Source: Dictyostelium firmibasis
Taxonomy: Eukaryota > Evosea > Eumycetozoa > Dictyosteliales > Dictyosteliaceae
Direction of reading: 5' to 3'
Length of the DNA: 64,000 bases
Assembly: GCA_036169595.1 (NCBI GenBank)
Contig: CM069770.1
Span: 2,639,501-2,703,500, forward strand
The notes beneath the pieces are model-generated. The model ran no database searches. It had not been told where the DNA came from and was given only the letters and a program-made list of their open reading frames with translations. Of the stretch, positions 10,227-26,221 are shown piece after piece. The number at the start of each line of letters is the position of its first letter. Position 1 is the stretch's first letter. The position numbers and the translations under genes were made by a program.

Positions 10227-12614
10227 TTAACGTCTTGGTTTTTGAGTAAGATAAACAAAGAAGAGTACAGCTAAAATTGAACTAGCCCAATAAGCAACAA
10301 TGATACCAAAATTTCTCCAACGATGATTATAATCCCAACCTAAATTTGTTTCATAATAATCTTCACCTTTACTGTAGATACAATAACCACATTCATTTGT
10401 TGTTGTATTTGTTGATACAACATAACCAGTAGCAGATTCAAGGAAAGGTGCTGAATAAGTTGAACAATTTAAACCAGTTGGAGCAGTGAATTTAATTAAA
10501 TCGACATCAGTACATAAAACGTTGATTGGTTTTAATACAGTTGTAATTAAACCTTCCAAGAAATATTTAGCAGGATTTAAATGGTATAACCAATCTTGAT
10601 AGAATGAACTCATAGTTGGTGGAGGTACTTGAACACCACATAAAAGGAAGATATAAAATAAAACTAATGGTAAAGCTGCAATTGAAATTGCAATATTAAC
10701 ACATGCAGCACCTAATGCTTGAGCGAATGAAACAATGTATACACTAAACATAGTATGCATTAACCAATAATAAAAGTTTGAACTTGCAGTTGAATCAATA
10801 CCAGATGTCCAATAGGTTGTAATGAAAAATAAAGTACTTGATAAAACTACATAAGGAATTTCTACTGCAATCATTGCCAAAGAAAATGCATGCCAAGAAT
10901 AGTATTTACTAGCAGTATCACGTTTGAAATATTCTTTTTGAATGAAAAACATAGGTAATACTAAATAAATTAATAAAACACCTAGAATCATTGCCTCCCA
11001 ACTCATAAAGATTCTTTGTTGTTGATCGGATGAACTATTTTGTAAATCATAAAAAGTAAAACCAATAACTAGACCTGATATAGCACTTTGTGCAAAACTA
11101 CCCATTGTATAATAAACATCACGATAGTAAATAATATTTAAACGTTTGTATACCTCGATAAATTGAGTTAGGAAACCATTGGCAAACTCTCTTGGTGGTG
11201 CTTGTAATTGACCACTATGTTGTTCGGATTCACTTTCTATAATATATTTATCCAACTCTTGTTTAGTTCTTAAACGATCCAATTCATTTAAAACATCTTG
11301 ATACTCTGATGATTCTTTCCAAACTGTTGGCCAATCAACATTAGTTTTACCACTAATACCAGCACCAGTTGCTTCTAAGATGTACTCTGCTGGATTTTCA
11401 TCATCTGTACATGGACGAACACCATAACGTTCAAAGTATGAAGTTAATGTCTTTGATTTTTCACCAATATCACCAAAGTAAACTGTTTTACCACCTCTTG
11501 CTAATAAAAGAATACGATCAAAATGTTCAAATAATACTGATGATGGTTGATGAATTGTACAAACTAATGGCATACCTGCATCAGCTAATTTACGAATGAA
11601 TCTAATGATATTATAACTAGATTGACTATCTAAACCTGAAGTTGGTTCATCAAGGTATAGAATATGTGGTTTTGCAACCAACTCTAAACCAATAGTTAAT
11701 CTTTTTCTTTCTTCCACTGAAATACCAACACCAGTTTCTAATGTACCAATTAAAGCATCACCAAGATGTTTCATTTCCATCATTTCCAAGACATGTTCAA
11801 CATATTGATACTTCTCATTTAATGGTACCCAAGGTTCTTGACGAAGTTTAGCAGAGAATCTTAATGCCTCCCTAACGGTTAAACCAGGATTATGTACATC
11901 CATTTGTTCAACATAACCTGTGATACGTTCAAAATCAATCTCTAATGGTTTACCATTTAGTAATGATTCGCCACTAACTGTACCCATTGTTTTTCTTTTT
12001 GCCAATACATCAAGTAAGGTTGTTTTACCAGCACCAGATGATCCCATTAGTGCTGTCATTTGACCTGGTTTAATCCAACCCATAACATCATCTAATAATA
12101 ATTTATTGGTACCAGCAATTGGTACAGTATAAGAAATTGATTTCCAAGAGAAAAGACCACCTCTCATCTTTAATGTATCCTTCATATTATCGGTTGCTTT
12201 TTTAACGATTTGATTTTGATTTTTCTCTTCTTCAACATCATTTAATTTTGGTGCTTTACCACGTTTATAAACTTTATGTGTATAACCACCACTTGTCCAA
12301 TCGAAATATTCAACTGCAAATATATTCAATGCAATATAGAATAACCAAAATAAATAAATTGTAACAACATCTAATGATCTATGACCATTATTAATTTGTA
12401 ATGCATTTGATAAATAATCTTCACCTTTAACAAATAAAGAACCTTCAACTGATCCTGGTATTGGACAAATTCTATGATTAAAATCTGAATATGTTGTATT
12501 ATTAATTGGATCAAATGGAATTGCACTTTCAAAACATGAAAATTCTAAACCTTTAAATTCATTAACCATTAAACTTTTAAATGCATATGCTAATGGATTA
12601 ACTATTATTATTGA

Positions 12615-12652
<38 letters not shown>

Positions 12653-14811
12653 TAAATTATAATTAATAAATAAAAAATTTTAAAATTTTAAAACTTACTA
12701 TAATATGTCCATTTAAACCAAGAATGCATTTTATCTGGAGTTTGAGAATAACCAAAATAATTTACTTCAAAAATGAAAACAAAATTCATTAAATTTTGAG
12801 CAGTAAATAATGATGGTGTAAAATTTGCAAAACCTCTAAATAGAGAAGCACTTGATAAAGATACACCAATTAAAGTGAAACAAAATATAAAGAATTTATC
12901 TGCACGATAATCTAAACCATACATAAAATAAACTATAAATGAATGTAAAAATACTTGAACGAATATAAATGGTAAATCAATTAAAATTTGTGAAACAAAG
13001 TAAGCTGATGGACGATATAAAGCATAGCTTTTATGTTTTTGTAAAATACGACGACCAACAAATGAATGATGTAATTCTCCTTGAGTTAAAATACAATTAA
13101 AAATAATTGAACTAAACATAGCACCGCCTCTTGTAAAAAGACCATCAGTTGTTAATGGTTGTTGAAAATAAATACCACCAAAAATAAATGATAATACTAA
13201 AATTGTTAAAAAACGTGAAGTTAAAGTAAATTTATCACCCCAAGTTAAACTTAATTGTCTTTGAGTTAAAGCGATTGTTTGAGCGAAAAAACTTGAACTA
13301 TATTCAGAGTTTTTAGATGTTGTTCTACTTTTTTCATTTAAAACTTGTTCTTTAAAATCAATTGATGGTTGTTGTTGTTCAACTTGTTTTTCATATTCTA
13401 ATTGAGCTTGTTTCATAGTTTGAAATAATTCTGATTTTTTCCATTCTTCTTCTAAATCAGCAGAAGTTTCTGGTACTCTTCCTTCAAATCCAGATTTAAT
13501 AATACGTTCTTGTGGATTTGTAATACCAGTTAAAAAGTCTGGAATTGATTTACGTGGTTCACAATCAAATCCTAAATTTAAAAAGTATTGTTTTGCCAAA
13601 GAAATTGGACCAAAATAAATGCAACGACCTTTATCTAAAACTAATACCTTATCGAATAAATTATAAATTGAATCCGATGCTTGATAAAATGATGCAATAG
13701 TTGTTTTATCCAATGTATCAGACATAATTCTTAATGATTTTGCATAATCAAATGCTGATGCAGCATCTAAACCTCTAGTTGAACAATCCCAACATGTAAT
13801 TGATGAACCTGAAACCATTGCTTCTGTAATTGTCATTCTTTTTCTTTCACCACCTGATAAACCTCTAACATATTCATTACCAACCATTGTATCACCTTGA
13901 TTAACTAAACCAAACATACTAACTAATAATTCATAAATTTTAGTTCTAAAATTTCTTTTACTCTCTTCTGGTAAACGACTACCAGGAGTTTTTAATTTTA
14001 ATGTGAAATCTAATGTTTCACGAACTGTTAAAGTTGGATGATGAATATCTTCTTCACCAGTATAAATTGTTTCACCTCTATATTTTGACCAATCATTTGC
14101 TGGAATATTACCATAAGTAATATCACCATTAACTGAAATATATGATTCACGTTGATTTGAAATAACTCTTAACAATGTTGAACAACCTGCACCAGGTCTA
14201 CCTAATACTAATAACATTTTACCATCTTCAATAAATGCATTAATTTCATTTAATATATTAAATGTATTAATTTTATTTTTATCTTTATTAAAACTTTTTT
14301 TTTTTTTTTTTTTTTTTTTAAATAATAATAAAATATTAATATTTTAAATTAAAAAATAAATAAATTAAAAAATTAATAAATTAAACTTACTAATTAAATG
14401 GATTTAATAGTTTTCCTAAAGCTTTAAATGGGGTTGAATTATCAACAATTACAGAATTATCAGCACCTTGACCAACAACGGTTAAATTTTTTATTGAAAC
14501 ACCCATTTTCTTTGGTTTATGATTTATTAACATTTTTTGTCTTTGAGAATCTTCAAAATATTGTCTTAATTTAAAATCTTCTTCATTTTCATGTCTTCTT
14601 TCTCCTAATTCAATATCACGATTATTATTCAAACCACCATCAATTTCTCTAAATTTTATTGATTGTCCTTCTAATTCTTTTGAAACATTTTCAAATTTTT
14701 CTTCAATTTTATTTATTGAATCAAAATCATAATCATAATTATTTTCATTATCGTTGTTATTATTATTATTATTTTCTGAAATTTTAATTGATTGAAAAGT
14801 TTTATCCTCTT

Positions 14812-14815
<4 letters not shown>
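10227..14815 (-). CDS. Full-size ABCG (PDR-type) transporter, three exons
   Basis: Exons 14391-14815, 12699-14293 and 10227-12601 join in frame (donors all GTAAGT) and give 1,464 residues. The second junction recreates the conserved [18 protein letters not shown] stretch that ends TMD1. The order is an acidic Asn-rich N-terminus, NBD1, TMD1, NBD2, TMD2. NBD1 has the PDR-type Walker A GRPGAGCS near residue 173, signature GLSGGERKR near 286 and [11 protein letters not shown]2 has Walker A GSSGAGKT near 860, [12 protein letters not shown] and [13 protein letters not shown]. As in fungal PDR pumps, NBD1 has degenerate residues, so the two ATP sites are asymmetric. It probably exports lipids or drugs at the plasma membrane. 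It belongs to the abcG16/abcG17 group, but I cannot tell which member. Confidence 0.93.
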
Positions 14816-14846
<31 letters not shown>

Positions 14847-15485
14847 CTTATTTATTTTTAATTTTTTTTTTTATTTTTAATTTTTTTATGATATTTTTAG
14901 TTCGGTTTTTATTTTTATTTTTATTTTAATTTATTTTTATTTTTAATTTATATACTAATCAAATAATTATTCAAATAATATTTTTATTTTATTTAGTCAA
15001 ATAAAATTAATATATATTTAAATATTTATTTTTAAAAATGATTGGAAAAATAATTTTTTTTTTGATCAATTTATAGGTTTTTTTTTTTTTTGTTGCAAAG
15101 ATTGACCTTTGCAAAAAAATTTTTTTTAATTTATTTTAATTTAAATTATTATTTTTAATTTGACATCTGGAGACTCGCGAGAGACCCCAAGAAGCAATAA
15201 CTCATATCTAATTATTTTTTTAAAAAAGAAGAGGTGTAGAATTATAATGAGTGTTCATTTAAAACAGTCAATATCTAATTATATTGTGAGTGGTTTTAGA
15301 AGATATTATGTAACAATTTGGTACCATTAATTTTTTTATTTTTTTTTATTTTTTTTTTATTAAATTTAATTAAATTTTTTATTTTTTTTTTGCTTATTTT
15401 TATTATTTCTTGAAAATTAGAAAAATGCAAACAAATCAAAAAGGTTCGCGAACCTTTTCTTTTCTTTGTTTTTATTTTTATTTTT

Positions 15486-15525
<40 letters not shown>

Positions 15526-15902
15526 TTTTTTTTTTTTTTTTTTTTTTACACCATTTGTAAAAAAAAAACCAAACGTCAAATTAAATATTCCAGTTTTTTA
15601 TAAGAATTTTTTATTGAGTCATAAGAATGGCATTCTTATCATTGCATTTATAATTAGTGTGTGTGTATTTTTTTTTTTTTTTTTTTTTTTTTTAATTAAA
15701 AAAAAATAGTATAATCGCCATCCGCTCTTAGAAACATAAAATACGTTGTATTCTATTCTTTTTCTTTGTTTTTATTTGTATCATTTTTTAGGTTTAAAAA
15801 ATTAAAAAAAAAAAAAAAAAAAAAATTATTTTGTTTTATTAAATTTCATTAAACAATATTGATGATAATGCGCTATTATCATCATTTTTATTATTAATTT
15901 GA
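14816..15902. promoter_or_regulatory. Intergenic region with several short perfect palindromes
   Basis: Upstream of the ABCG transporter and downstream of the thioesterase-like gene. It holds TTGCAAAG-ATTGA-CCTTTGCAA near 15092-15114, a CpG-bearing patch at 15168-15200 with the 8-bp palindrome CTCGCGAG, a perfect 20-bp palindrome centred on TTCGCGAA at 15439-15458, and ATAAGAATG-G-CATTCTTAT near 15620-15640. No ORF is credible. The patch at 15195-15222 (CAATAACTCAT) recurs at about 31793-31803. Confidence 0.6.
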
Positions 15903-17467
<1,565 letters not shown>

Positions 17468-17810
17468 CTTATTAAAATAAATGGGGTGGGGGTTTGTTTT
17501 TTAGCTCGCCAAAAAAAATAAAAATTTATTTTTTTTTATTTTTTTTTTTTATTTATTTTATTATTATTTTTGGGAATTGTTTATGTTTAATGTGGGGTGT
17601 GATAAAATGGGAAATAGAAAAAATAGTTTTTTTTTTTTTTGAAGAAAGACAAGTAAAAAAAAAAAGAAATTTAAAAAAAAATATAAAAAAAATAAAAAAT
17701 TAATTTAAAAATTTGATAAACCGAGATATAATTTGTATAATATAAAAAATTTTTACTACTATTTATTATATACACATTATTATTATATCTATTATTATTA
17801 CCAAAATTAA

Positions 17811-17853
<43 letters not shown>

Positions 17854-18347
17854 AAAAATGAAAAAATTTTAATTAAAAAAATAAAAAAATATAAAAAAAG
17901 AAATTTCTGAAGTCTTATCCTATGAAAATATTAATATATTTAAATTTTTGAAATAGAAATTATTTTTTTTATCACTTTGATAACCTGGCAATGTTATGTA
18001 AATGCAAGAGAAAAAAAAAATTATTTTGTAATAATACAATATGTGTCTCTAATTTTAATAATATATTTTTTTTTTTTTTTATTATTTTTTTATTTTATTT
18101 TATTTTAGAACTAATGAGTTATATATATATATATATAAATTATCTAATCTATTAAAAAAAAAAAAAATTAAATATAAAAAAAAAAAAAAACAAAAAAAAA
18201 AAAACGATACAATCCCTTGTCAATTACTTTTTTTAACTATATATGTATGTGGTATTTTTTTTTTTTTTTTCTCTACGTATATTTCTTTTTTTTTTTTTAA
18301 AAAATTTTTTTTTTTAATTTTTAATTACTTTTTTTTTTTTAATGAAT
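17468..18347. other. Intergenic, A/T homopolymers
   Basis: Contains a run of more than 30 A (17815-17850) and a (TA)n run near 18120. The frame at 17494-17703 is low complexity. Nothing else is recognised. Confidence 0.5.
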
Positions 18348-19640
<1,293 letters not shown>

Positions 19641-19724
19641 TTTTCATTGAAAAATGATTTGTATGAAAAAAATAAGAATTGGAATCGCGAAATTCAAAAG
19701 AATTTGAAAAATCTTTTTTTTTAT

Positions 19725-19775
<51 letters not shown>

Positions 19776-19951
19776 ATTTTCATGTTTTCATTTAAATTGA
19801 AAAAAAAAAAAAAAAAAAAAATTTAAAATATTTTCATAAAAAAAAAAAAACTCACACATATATTTATATTGTTAGTAATAATTTAAAACAAATTGTATAT
19901 TAATTAATAATTTTTTCAAAAAAAAAAAAAAAAGAAACTATATAAAAAGAA
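19641..19951. promoter_or_regulatory. Short divergent promoter region, Sen34 / MBF1
   Basis: Holds a T run of over 35 bases and several A runs. TATATAAAAAG just upstream of the MBF1 start resembles a TATA element. Nothing else is seen. Confidence 0.4.
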
Positions 19952-20779
19952 ATGGATGTTCAAACTAAATGTATGTTGTGATCAAGCTATGAATAATATG
20001 ATTGTAATTTTTTTTAAAATGAATAAATTATTAAAACTGTTTTTTCTATTTTTTTTTTCTTTTTTTCTCTTTATTTACACGATAATTAGATGGAGCTGGT
20101 CAAAACAAAGTAATTGGTGGTGCCAATCAAAAAAAAATTGTTGAATCTGAAGAAGATATTGCTCGTATGTAGTCAAGTGATAAAAAAAATAAATAAAATA
20201 ATAAATCTAATTTCTTTTTATATTTAACTACTACAGTCCCAGAATTAAATCCATCAGTACCACAAGCAATTCAAAGAGCTAGAAATGGATTAAAAATGAC
20301 TCAAAAAGAATTAGCATTTGTAAGTTGATTTTTTTCTCTTAATAAAATTCAAATATTAACTTCATTCACTAATAATAATACAATTTAAAAGAAAATTAAC
20401 GAAAGACCAGGTGTAATCAATGAATATGAAAGTGGCAGTGCCATCCCAAGTCAAGCTGTTCTTTCAAAATTGGAGAGAGCATTGAATGTCAAATTAGTAT
20501 GTTTTTATTATTTATTACTTCTCTCGATGTTTTTTTTTTGTGCACTTTTTTTAAAGTTTTTGGTGTTTTTTTTTTTTATGCTTTTTTTTTTTTTTATGCA
20601 TTTTTTTTTTATGTATTTTTTTTTTTCCATTGACCCCAACCCCCTCCTATCAATCACCAAAAACCCCCACAATTTTTTTTTTTGCAATTATTTGAATTAA
20701 AAATATTAATGCTGTATTAAAAAAAAAAAAATAACAAAAATTATAGAGAGGCAAAGAAATTGGTAAACCACTCAAATAA
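19952..20779 (+). CDS. mbf1: Multiprotein bridging factor 1 homologue, five exons, short N-terminus
   Basis: Exons 19952-19970, 20090-20164, 20237-20319, 20392-20496 and 20747-20779 give 104 residues. The sequence YGAGQNK, then [48 protein letters not shown] and GKEIGKPLK matches MBF1 with its Cro/C1-type helix-turn-helix. MBF1 is a coactivator that bridges TBP and activators; it also acts on stalled ribosomes. Most homologues are near 145 residues: the N-terminal 40 or so residues before KKYGAGQNK are missing. I saw no upstream coding exon. Intron donors are GTATGT or GTAAGT. Confidence 0.9.
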
Positions 20780-21786
20780 AAAGCTATTTTCAATTGAGAA
20801 CCCACATTAATTATTGAAAGGAATCAAATATAGAATATAGAAATATACTCCACCGCTCCCCAATAACCACACCCCTGACCTTACTACCCCAAAAAAAAAA
20901 AAAAAAAAAAAAAAGAAAAAAAAAGAAAAAAAAAAATTTAAAAAAAAAATATATTTTCTAATGGAAAAACAATGCCCCAATAACAATAAACCAATAAATC
21001 ACTAGTGAGAAAAATGAAGTGATATGTAAATTTTAGAAATCTCACAAAAGTACTTTTTTTTTTTTTTTATTACAGATTGTGTATTTTTTTTTATCTTTCA
21101 AAATTTTTCATTTTTTTAATTATTTTTATCCTCGCTATCAATTTTTTCAGATTATTTTTTCTTTTTTTCTATTTATATAATGAAAGTAACCCAATAAACA
21201 CACACCACTCACACAAATGCATATCAATTTTTTTTTTTTTATTATTTTTTTTTTATTATTTTTTTTTTGTATGAGAGAAATGATAAAAATTGCCCAATTC
21301 TAGATAGGTCTATTCATTCCTAATTGTAAAGATTCAAAATAAAAAAATGAATTTATTTTTAATTTTTTTTTATTTTTATTTAATAATTATTTTTTTTAAT
21401 TTTCTTTTTTTTTTATTTTTTTATATTCATTTAATTAATTTTTTTTTTATTTTTTAATAAATTTTTTTTTAATTTGGGGATTTGTAATTATTTTTGATTT
21501 AAAGGTAAATTCATATCAAATTCTTTACAATTCTTTTTTTTTTTTTTTCTTTTCATTCCTTTTTAATACAATTTTTCCTTTTTCTTTTAATTTAATTTTA
21601 ATTTTTTTTTATTTTTATTTTTATTTTTAATTTCTTTTTTAATTAATTTAATTTTTTAAATTTTAAAAAAGTTTTTTTTTTAATTTTTTTATATTTATTA
21701 ATATTAACTCATAATAATTTTTAAATAAATAATAGATTATAATAAATACTAAATAAAAAAATAACAACAAAACATAAAAAAAAAAA
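20780..21786. other. Intergenic, low complexity
   Basis: A C-rich patch near 20850-20890 lies in the MBF1 3' flank; the rest is T-rich upstream sequence of the next gene. The frame at 21077-21274 is Phe-rich low complexity. Confidence 0.5.
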
Positions 21787-22240
21787 ATGGAATCAAAACA
21801 TGTTGAAGTACCAAAAGAAGATCCATGGGGATTGTGGAAAGCTGAATGGAAAACTTGGTGGGGTGATGTTTTAGGAAATGAAATGTTAAAAAAACAAGGA
21901 TTAGAAGAAAGAACCAAACTTAGAGGTCACCTCAGAGGAACTCCAATGAGAAAATCTCCAAGTTTCAATGAACAAAATTTAGCTTCCTCAATTAATATTG
22001 GTGTTCATGGTAGTAAATTTGAATCAAATTCTACGAATACTTCCCAATCAACATTCTTCCCAGAATGGAAAGCACCTGCATTTGAGCGTAATTCTGCTGA
22101 TGATTTGCTTTTGTATGTATAATTCTTATATTATTTTCTATTTTTTATTTATTTATTAATACTTTTTTTTTTATTTTAAAAAATATTTTAGAAAACAAGA
22201 AAGAGAAAGAAGAGAGGCAATTGGTTCTGGTAGCCTTTAA
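21787..22240 (+). CDS. Small unknown protein, two exons
   Basis: Exons 21787-22112 and 22192-22240 (GTATGT...TTTTAG) give 124 residues. I do not recognise the family. A Trp-rich N-terminal segment (DPWGLWKAEWKTWWGDVLGN) is followed by basic KLRGHLRGTPMRKSPS, a Ser/Asn linker, FFPEWKAPAFERNSADDLL and a charged tail KQERERREAIGSG. There is no signal peptide or membrane span. Codon use and the intron support a real gene. The Trp cluster and RxxP/SP motifs suggest a binding peptide, but this is speculation. Confidence 0.75.
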
Positions 22241-22546
22241 AAATAAAAAAAAAAATTTACTTAAATATAAGTAATTCAAATGTATAGAAAAAAAAAACAA
22301 AAAAAAAAAAAAAAATATCAATTGTAAATAAAAAAAAGATAAAAAAATAAATATCCACAAAAAAAAAGATAAAAAAAAAAATAAATATTCCACCTAAAAC
22401 TAGTAAAACAATTTTTCTTTTTCTTTTTTTTTTTTTTTTTTTTTTCTGATTAGTTGAAAATAATTCATTGCAATCAACAGTTTAATTTTTTTGTTGTATA
22501 TATTTAATATTTATATTTTATAATTTATTATGGTTTTATTTTTTTT
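22241..22546. other. Convergent 3' flanks
   Basis: The 3' ends of the small unknown gene (+) and mitochondrial bL20 (-) face each other here. It is A/T runs only. Confidence 0.4.
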
Positions 22547-23137
22547 TTAAATTTCTTTTGGGGAATAAGTATTTTTATGAAGATGAGATAAAATGTTTTT
22601 GCTGTGATCTACTAATGATTTGAAACTATATGGTTCTGAAACTGCTAATTCTGATAAAATCTAAAGATTTTAAAAAAATAATTATTATCATTTATTAGTT
22701 TTTTTATAATAAATGGGGGAAAAAGAAGTTGGTATATATATGTTATAAAGAAATATGATTTGGTTGATAAAAAGAATATTCCAATCAATTTGAGATAATT
22801 AACACCTTTATTAATTCTCAAATAAAAAAATGAAAGAGGAAGAGATTTGTATTATAAGAGGAAGAGAAAAAAAAAAAAAAAAAATAGGTACTTTTCTATT
22901 AATTTGAACATCAGAGGCAGTTAAACCTCTTGAAAAATCATTATAAGTTAAACCATGAATACGGCTACCAGCATTTATACGTTGAATCCAAAATTGACGA
23001 AAGTCTCTCTTCTTTAATTTACGAGAAACATAATTATATTCTAAACCTTTTTCAACTCTTTCTCTTGCTAAACTTTTACAATTCTTTGATCTACCATAAA
23101 AGCCTTTGGCTAATTTAAAGATTTTATCAATATTCAT
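22547..23137 (-). CDS. mrpl20: Mitochondrial ribosomal protein bL20m, two exons
   Basis: Exons 22892-23137 and 22547-22660 join in phase 0 and give 119 residues. Exon 1 has the bL20 core FKLAKGFYGRSKNCKSLARE, KRDFRQFWIQRINAGSR and GLTYNDFSRGL...INRK. Exon 2 continues ILSELAVSEPYSFKSLVDHSK, which is the expected bL20 C-terminus. bL20 is an early 23S-type rRNA binding protein of the large subunit. It has bacterial rather than cytosolic affinity, hence the mitoribosome assignment. The N-terminus MNIDKIFKL is short, with no long presequence. The donor GTACCT is atypical for this genome, but the protein fit across the junction is good. Confidence 0.92.
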
Positions 23138-23191
23138 TTCTGTAACAAAACGAATTTATTATTATTAATATTTATAATTCAAAACAAAACG

Positions 23192-23247
<56 letters not shown>

Positions 23248-23347
23248 TTGAAAAAAAAATAAAAATAAAAAAAAAGTAAAAATTATTTGATCATATTTTC
23301 CCCAAACATTTGTTATAAATTTTCTTATTAAAGCAATATAAAGTTAG

Positions 23348-23387
<40 letters not shown>

Positions 23388-23705
23388 AAATAAATAGATT
23401 GAAATAAAAAAAAAAAATAAAAAACTTTTTGTTTACTAAAAACTTGATATTTTTCAAGCCATTTCAATTTTATTTTAAATTTAATTTAATTTTTTTTTTT
23501 TTATTATTTTTTTTTTTTTTATTATTTTTTTTTTTTTTTTATTGGCAATGGGTTTTTTTATTTTAATTCAATTTCATTTTTAATTTTTTTAATATTTAAA
23601 AAAAAAAAAAAAAGGTTGAAAATAAAAAAAATTATTATTATCATTTTAATTCTATTAAAAAAGTAAAAAAAAAAAAAAAAAAAAAATTAAAATAATATCA
23701 CCAAG
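23138..23705. promoter_or_regulatory. Divergent intergenic, bL20m / FNIP gene
   Basis: Several A runs longer than 30 bases (23190-23250, 23349-23385) and T runs. No other feature is recognised. Confidence 0.4.
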
Positions 23706-24331
23706 ATGCATATGAACAATTTAATACCAGTTTCAGATTCATTTAATTGTATGTATTATAATAATTTATAAAAATAGTGGTTTATTATTATAACCATTAA
23801 TATTAATAGGAGTTATTTATTTATTTATTTTTTTTTTCTATTATTATTATTACTGTTATTATTTAAGATAATGGACAAACATATTATACTATTGGTAATT
23901 ATGTTGATATTTATGAGATCTCATCGATTGCATTTGGACCCAATACAATTGATATTAAAAGCTTTTCAATTCCATCGAATATTAAGCATGTTATATTATT
24001 GGATGAATTCAATCAAGAGATACCTAAAGATTATTTTCCAAATACAGTCACTACAATTACAATCAACAATATCAGTAAACCATTAGCCATTGGATCATTA
24101 TCAAATATTAAGAATGTTTATTTAAATGATGGTTTCAATCATCCAATTGAATCTGGTATCCTTCCAACAACCATCCAAAAATTATTTTTATCATCAAATT
24201 TAAATTGTAAATTATTTTCTTCAAATTCAATTCCTGATAGTAGACCACTTGAAATATTTTATAGTGAACCTTTCAATCACTCATTCTTTAATAATTTAAA
24301 AAATAATAATATTAAATTAGTAAAACAATAA
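23706..24331 (+). CDS. Short FNIP-repeat protein, two exons
   Basis: Exons 23706-23748 and 23868-24331 (GTATGT...TTTAAG) give 168 residues. The pattern SIPSNIKHVILLDEFNQEI, then YFPNTVTTITINNISKPL, NVYLNDGFNHPIESGILPTT and IQKLFLSS is the 22-residue FNIP/IP22 leucine-rich-type repeat, hugely expanded in Dictyostelium. Only about four repeats remain, far fewer than in most family members, and no kinase or F-box domain is attached. It may be a small binding protein or a shortened family member. A second in-frame ATG lies two codons later. Confidence 0.8.
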
Positions 24332-24665
24332 AAAAAATTTAATAAAATGGAAAAAATCTAGATTTTTTAACAATAAAAATATTAAATTAAAAAAAAAAAA
24401 AAAAGAAAAAAAAGAATTTGAGGTTATTATTTAACATCAATTATTATTAAACAATATAAAAATAAAATAAAAAAAAAAAAAAAAAATATAAATTAAATTA
24501 AATAAAAAAAAAAATAAAAAAAAATAAAAAAAATATCTTTTTTATTTGGACCTGGTTTTTCTCGTTTTTATGATTAAATACAATTCTAATAAAATGAAAA
24601 AAAAAAATTAAAAAAAAATTAAAAAAAAAAAAATAAAAAAAAAATAAAAAAAATTAAATAATAAA

Positions 24666-24704
<39 letters not shown>

Positions 24705-25425
24705 AAAAAAACAAATTAATACACAAAAATTTAAAATAAAAGGAAAAAGAGATAAATATTTTCCAACTGTTATAATTTATTAACATTATTTAGTTTTAAA
24801 AAAATTACCCACCCCATAAGAATAACTCTATAGGTAAATATTAATATTTTTTTAATTATTTTTATTTTTATTATATAAATTTTTGGTGGAATTTTAAAAT
24901 TTTTGTAAATAGAAAATAATATATTTGGAATTTCTCGAATTTAAACAAACATTCGATCTTAGGAACCCCATATTAGCATATTAATTATTTTATATTAATA
25001 TTAATATAAGTATAGTAGTTGTGGTGTAATTAAAATTCATTTCATAAACACTCACACACACATACACACACACAAAACCCCTTCGTTTGAAAAATTTAGA
25101 TTTTTTATAAAAATTCCTCAATACACCCAAATTCACACATTGATTTTTATAACTACTTTTACCATTATAACTAGTACTTTCTACTCTTTTTTTTTTTTTA
25201 TTTAATTTTTAATTTTTTTAATTTTTTTTTAATTATTTCATTTTTTTAATTTTTTTATTTATTTTTATATGAATAACACACAATATTATTAAAATTTTAT
25301 TTCAATAAAAAAACTCATTTTAAAATTTCTAACAATATTTAATAATAACTAAAAAATTAGTAATAAAAAAAAAATTTTATTCAAATAATTAAAAAAAAAA
25401 AAAAAATTAGAAAAAATTTAATAAT

Positions 25426-25460
<35 letters not shown>

Positions 25461-25531
25461 AAATATATTAAAGGATTTCCATATTTATTCATTTCTCTTA
25501 TTGGAAATCCTTTTGTAATTTATTATAAACG

Positions 25532-25563
<32 letters not shown>
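24332..25563. promoter_or_regulatory. Intergenic, upstream region of RING-CH gene
   Basis: 1.2 kb of A/T runs. A CA-rich stretch at 25047-25080 and a GC-richer patch at 24953-24980 (CGATCTTAGGAACCCC) stand out. ACCCCATAAG at about 24809 resembles the DUSE element of Dictyostelium small RNA genes, but no convincing RNA follows it. Two copies of GGATTTCC / GGAAATCC at 25473-25512 form an inverted pair just before the start codon. Confidence 0.45.
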
Positions 25564-25566
<3 letters not shown>

Positions 25567-26175
25567 TTAATCGAATGTAGATTTTGTTTAGAGGAGATCG
25601 AAGTCGAGGACCCAATTTATGATAAAAAAGAAATTAGCTTTGAAAGTGATAATAATAATAATGAAAACTCTGAAACAAACTCAAAACTTAATAAACAAGA
25701 ATCAGAATTGGATGAAATAGAATTTAAAGAGAATTTAATTCGTAATAATAATGGTGGATATGTAGAGTTAACACCAATGTCACAATCAAAGAGACAACGT
25801 AAGAATATTGGCAATCGATTAGTTAGACCATGTGATTGTAAAGGAACTCAAAGACATGTACATATTAAATGTCTTTGTGAATGGATTGGTAAATGTAATA
25901 AATGGTATTGTTCAATCTGTCATAGAGTTTATAATTTATCTCCACATCACCTTCATTATTGTGTAATGAAATTACAAAGAAGAGGGGTACTAAAGAATTT
26001 ACCACCAATTTATTCAAATACTGAATTCTCTCGTTCAAGTTATTTCGCTTTATTAATTTTTATGGGTACATTAAGTATGTTAATGTTACCTTCAACTTTA
26101 CCACAACCACATCCTAAAATTTATTATGGTGTCGATACCATTTTAAATAATATTAATAACCTTAACCTTAATAAT

Positions 26176-26221
<46 letters not shown>

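Noticed and set aside
24800-24860. DUSE-like ACCCCATAAG as promoter of a small nuclear or Class I RNA
   Set aside because: No stem-forming or conserved small RNA body follows at the expected distance.
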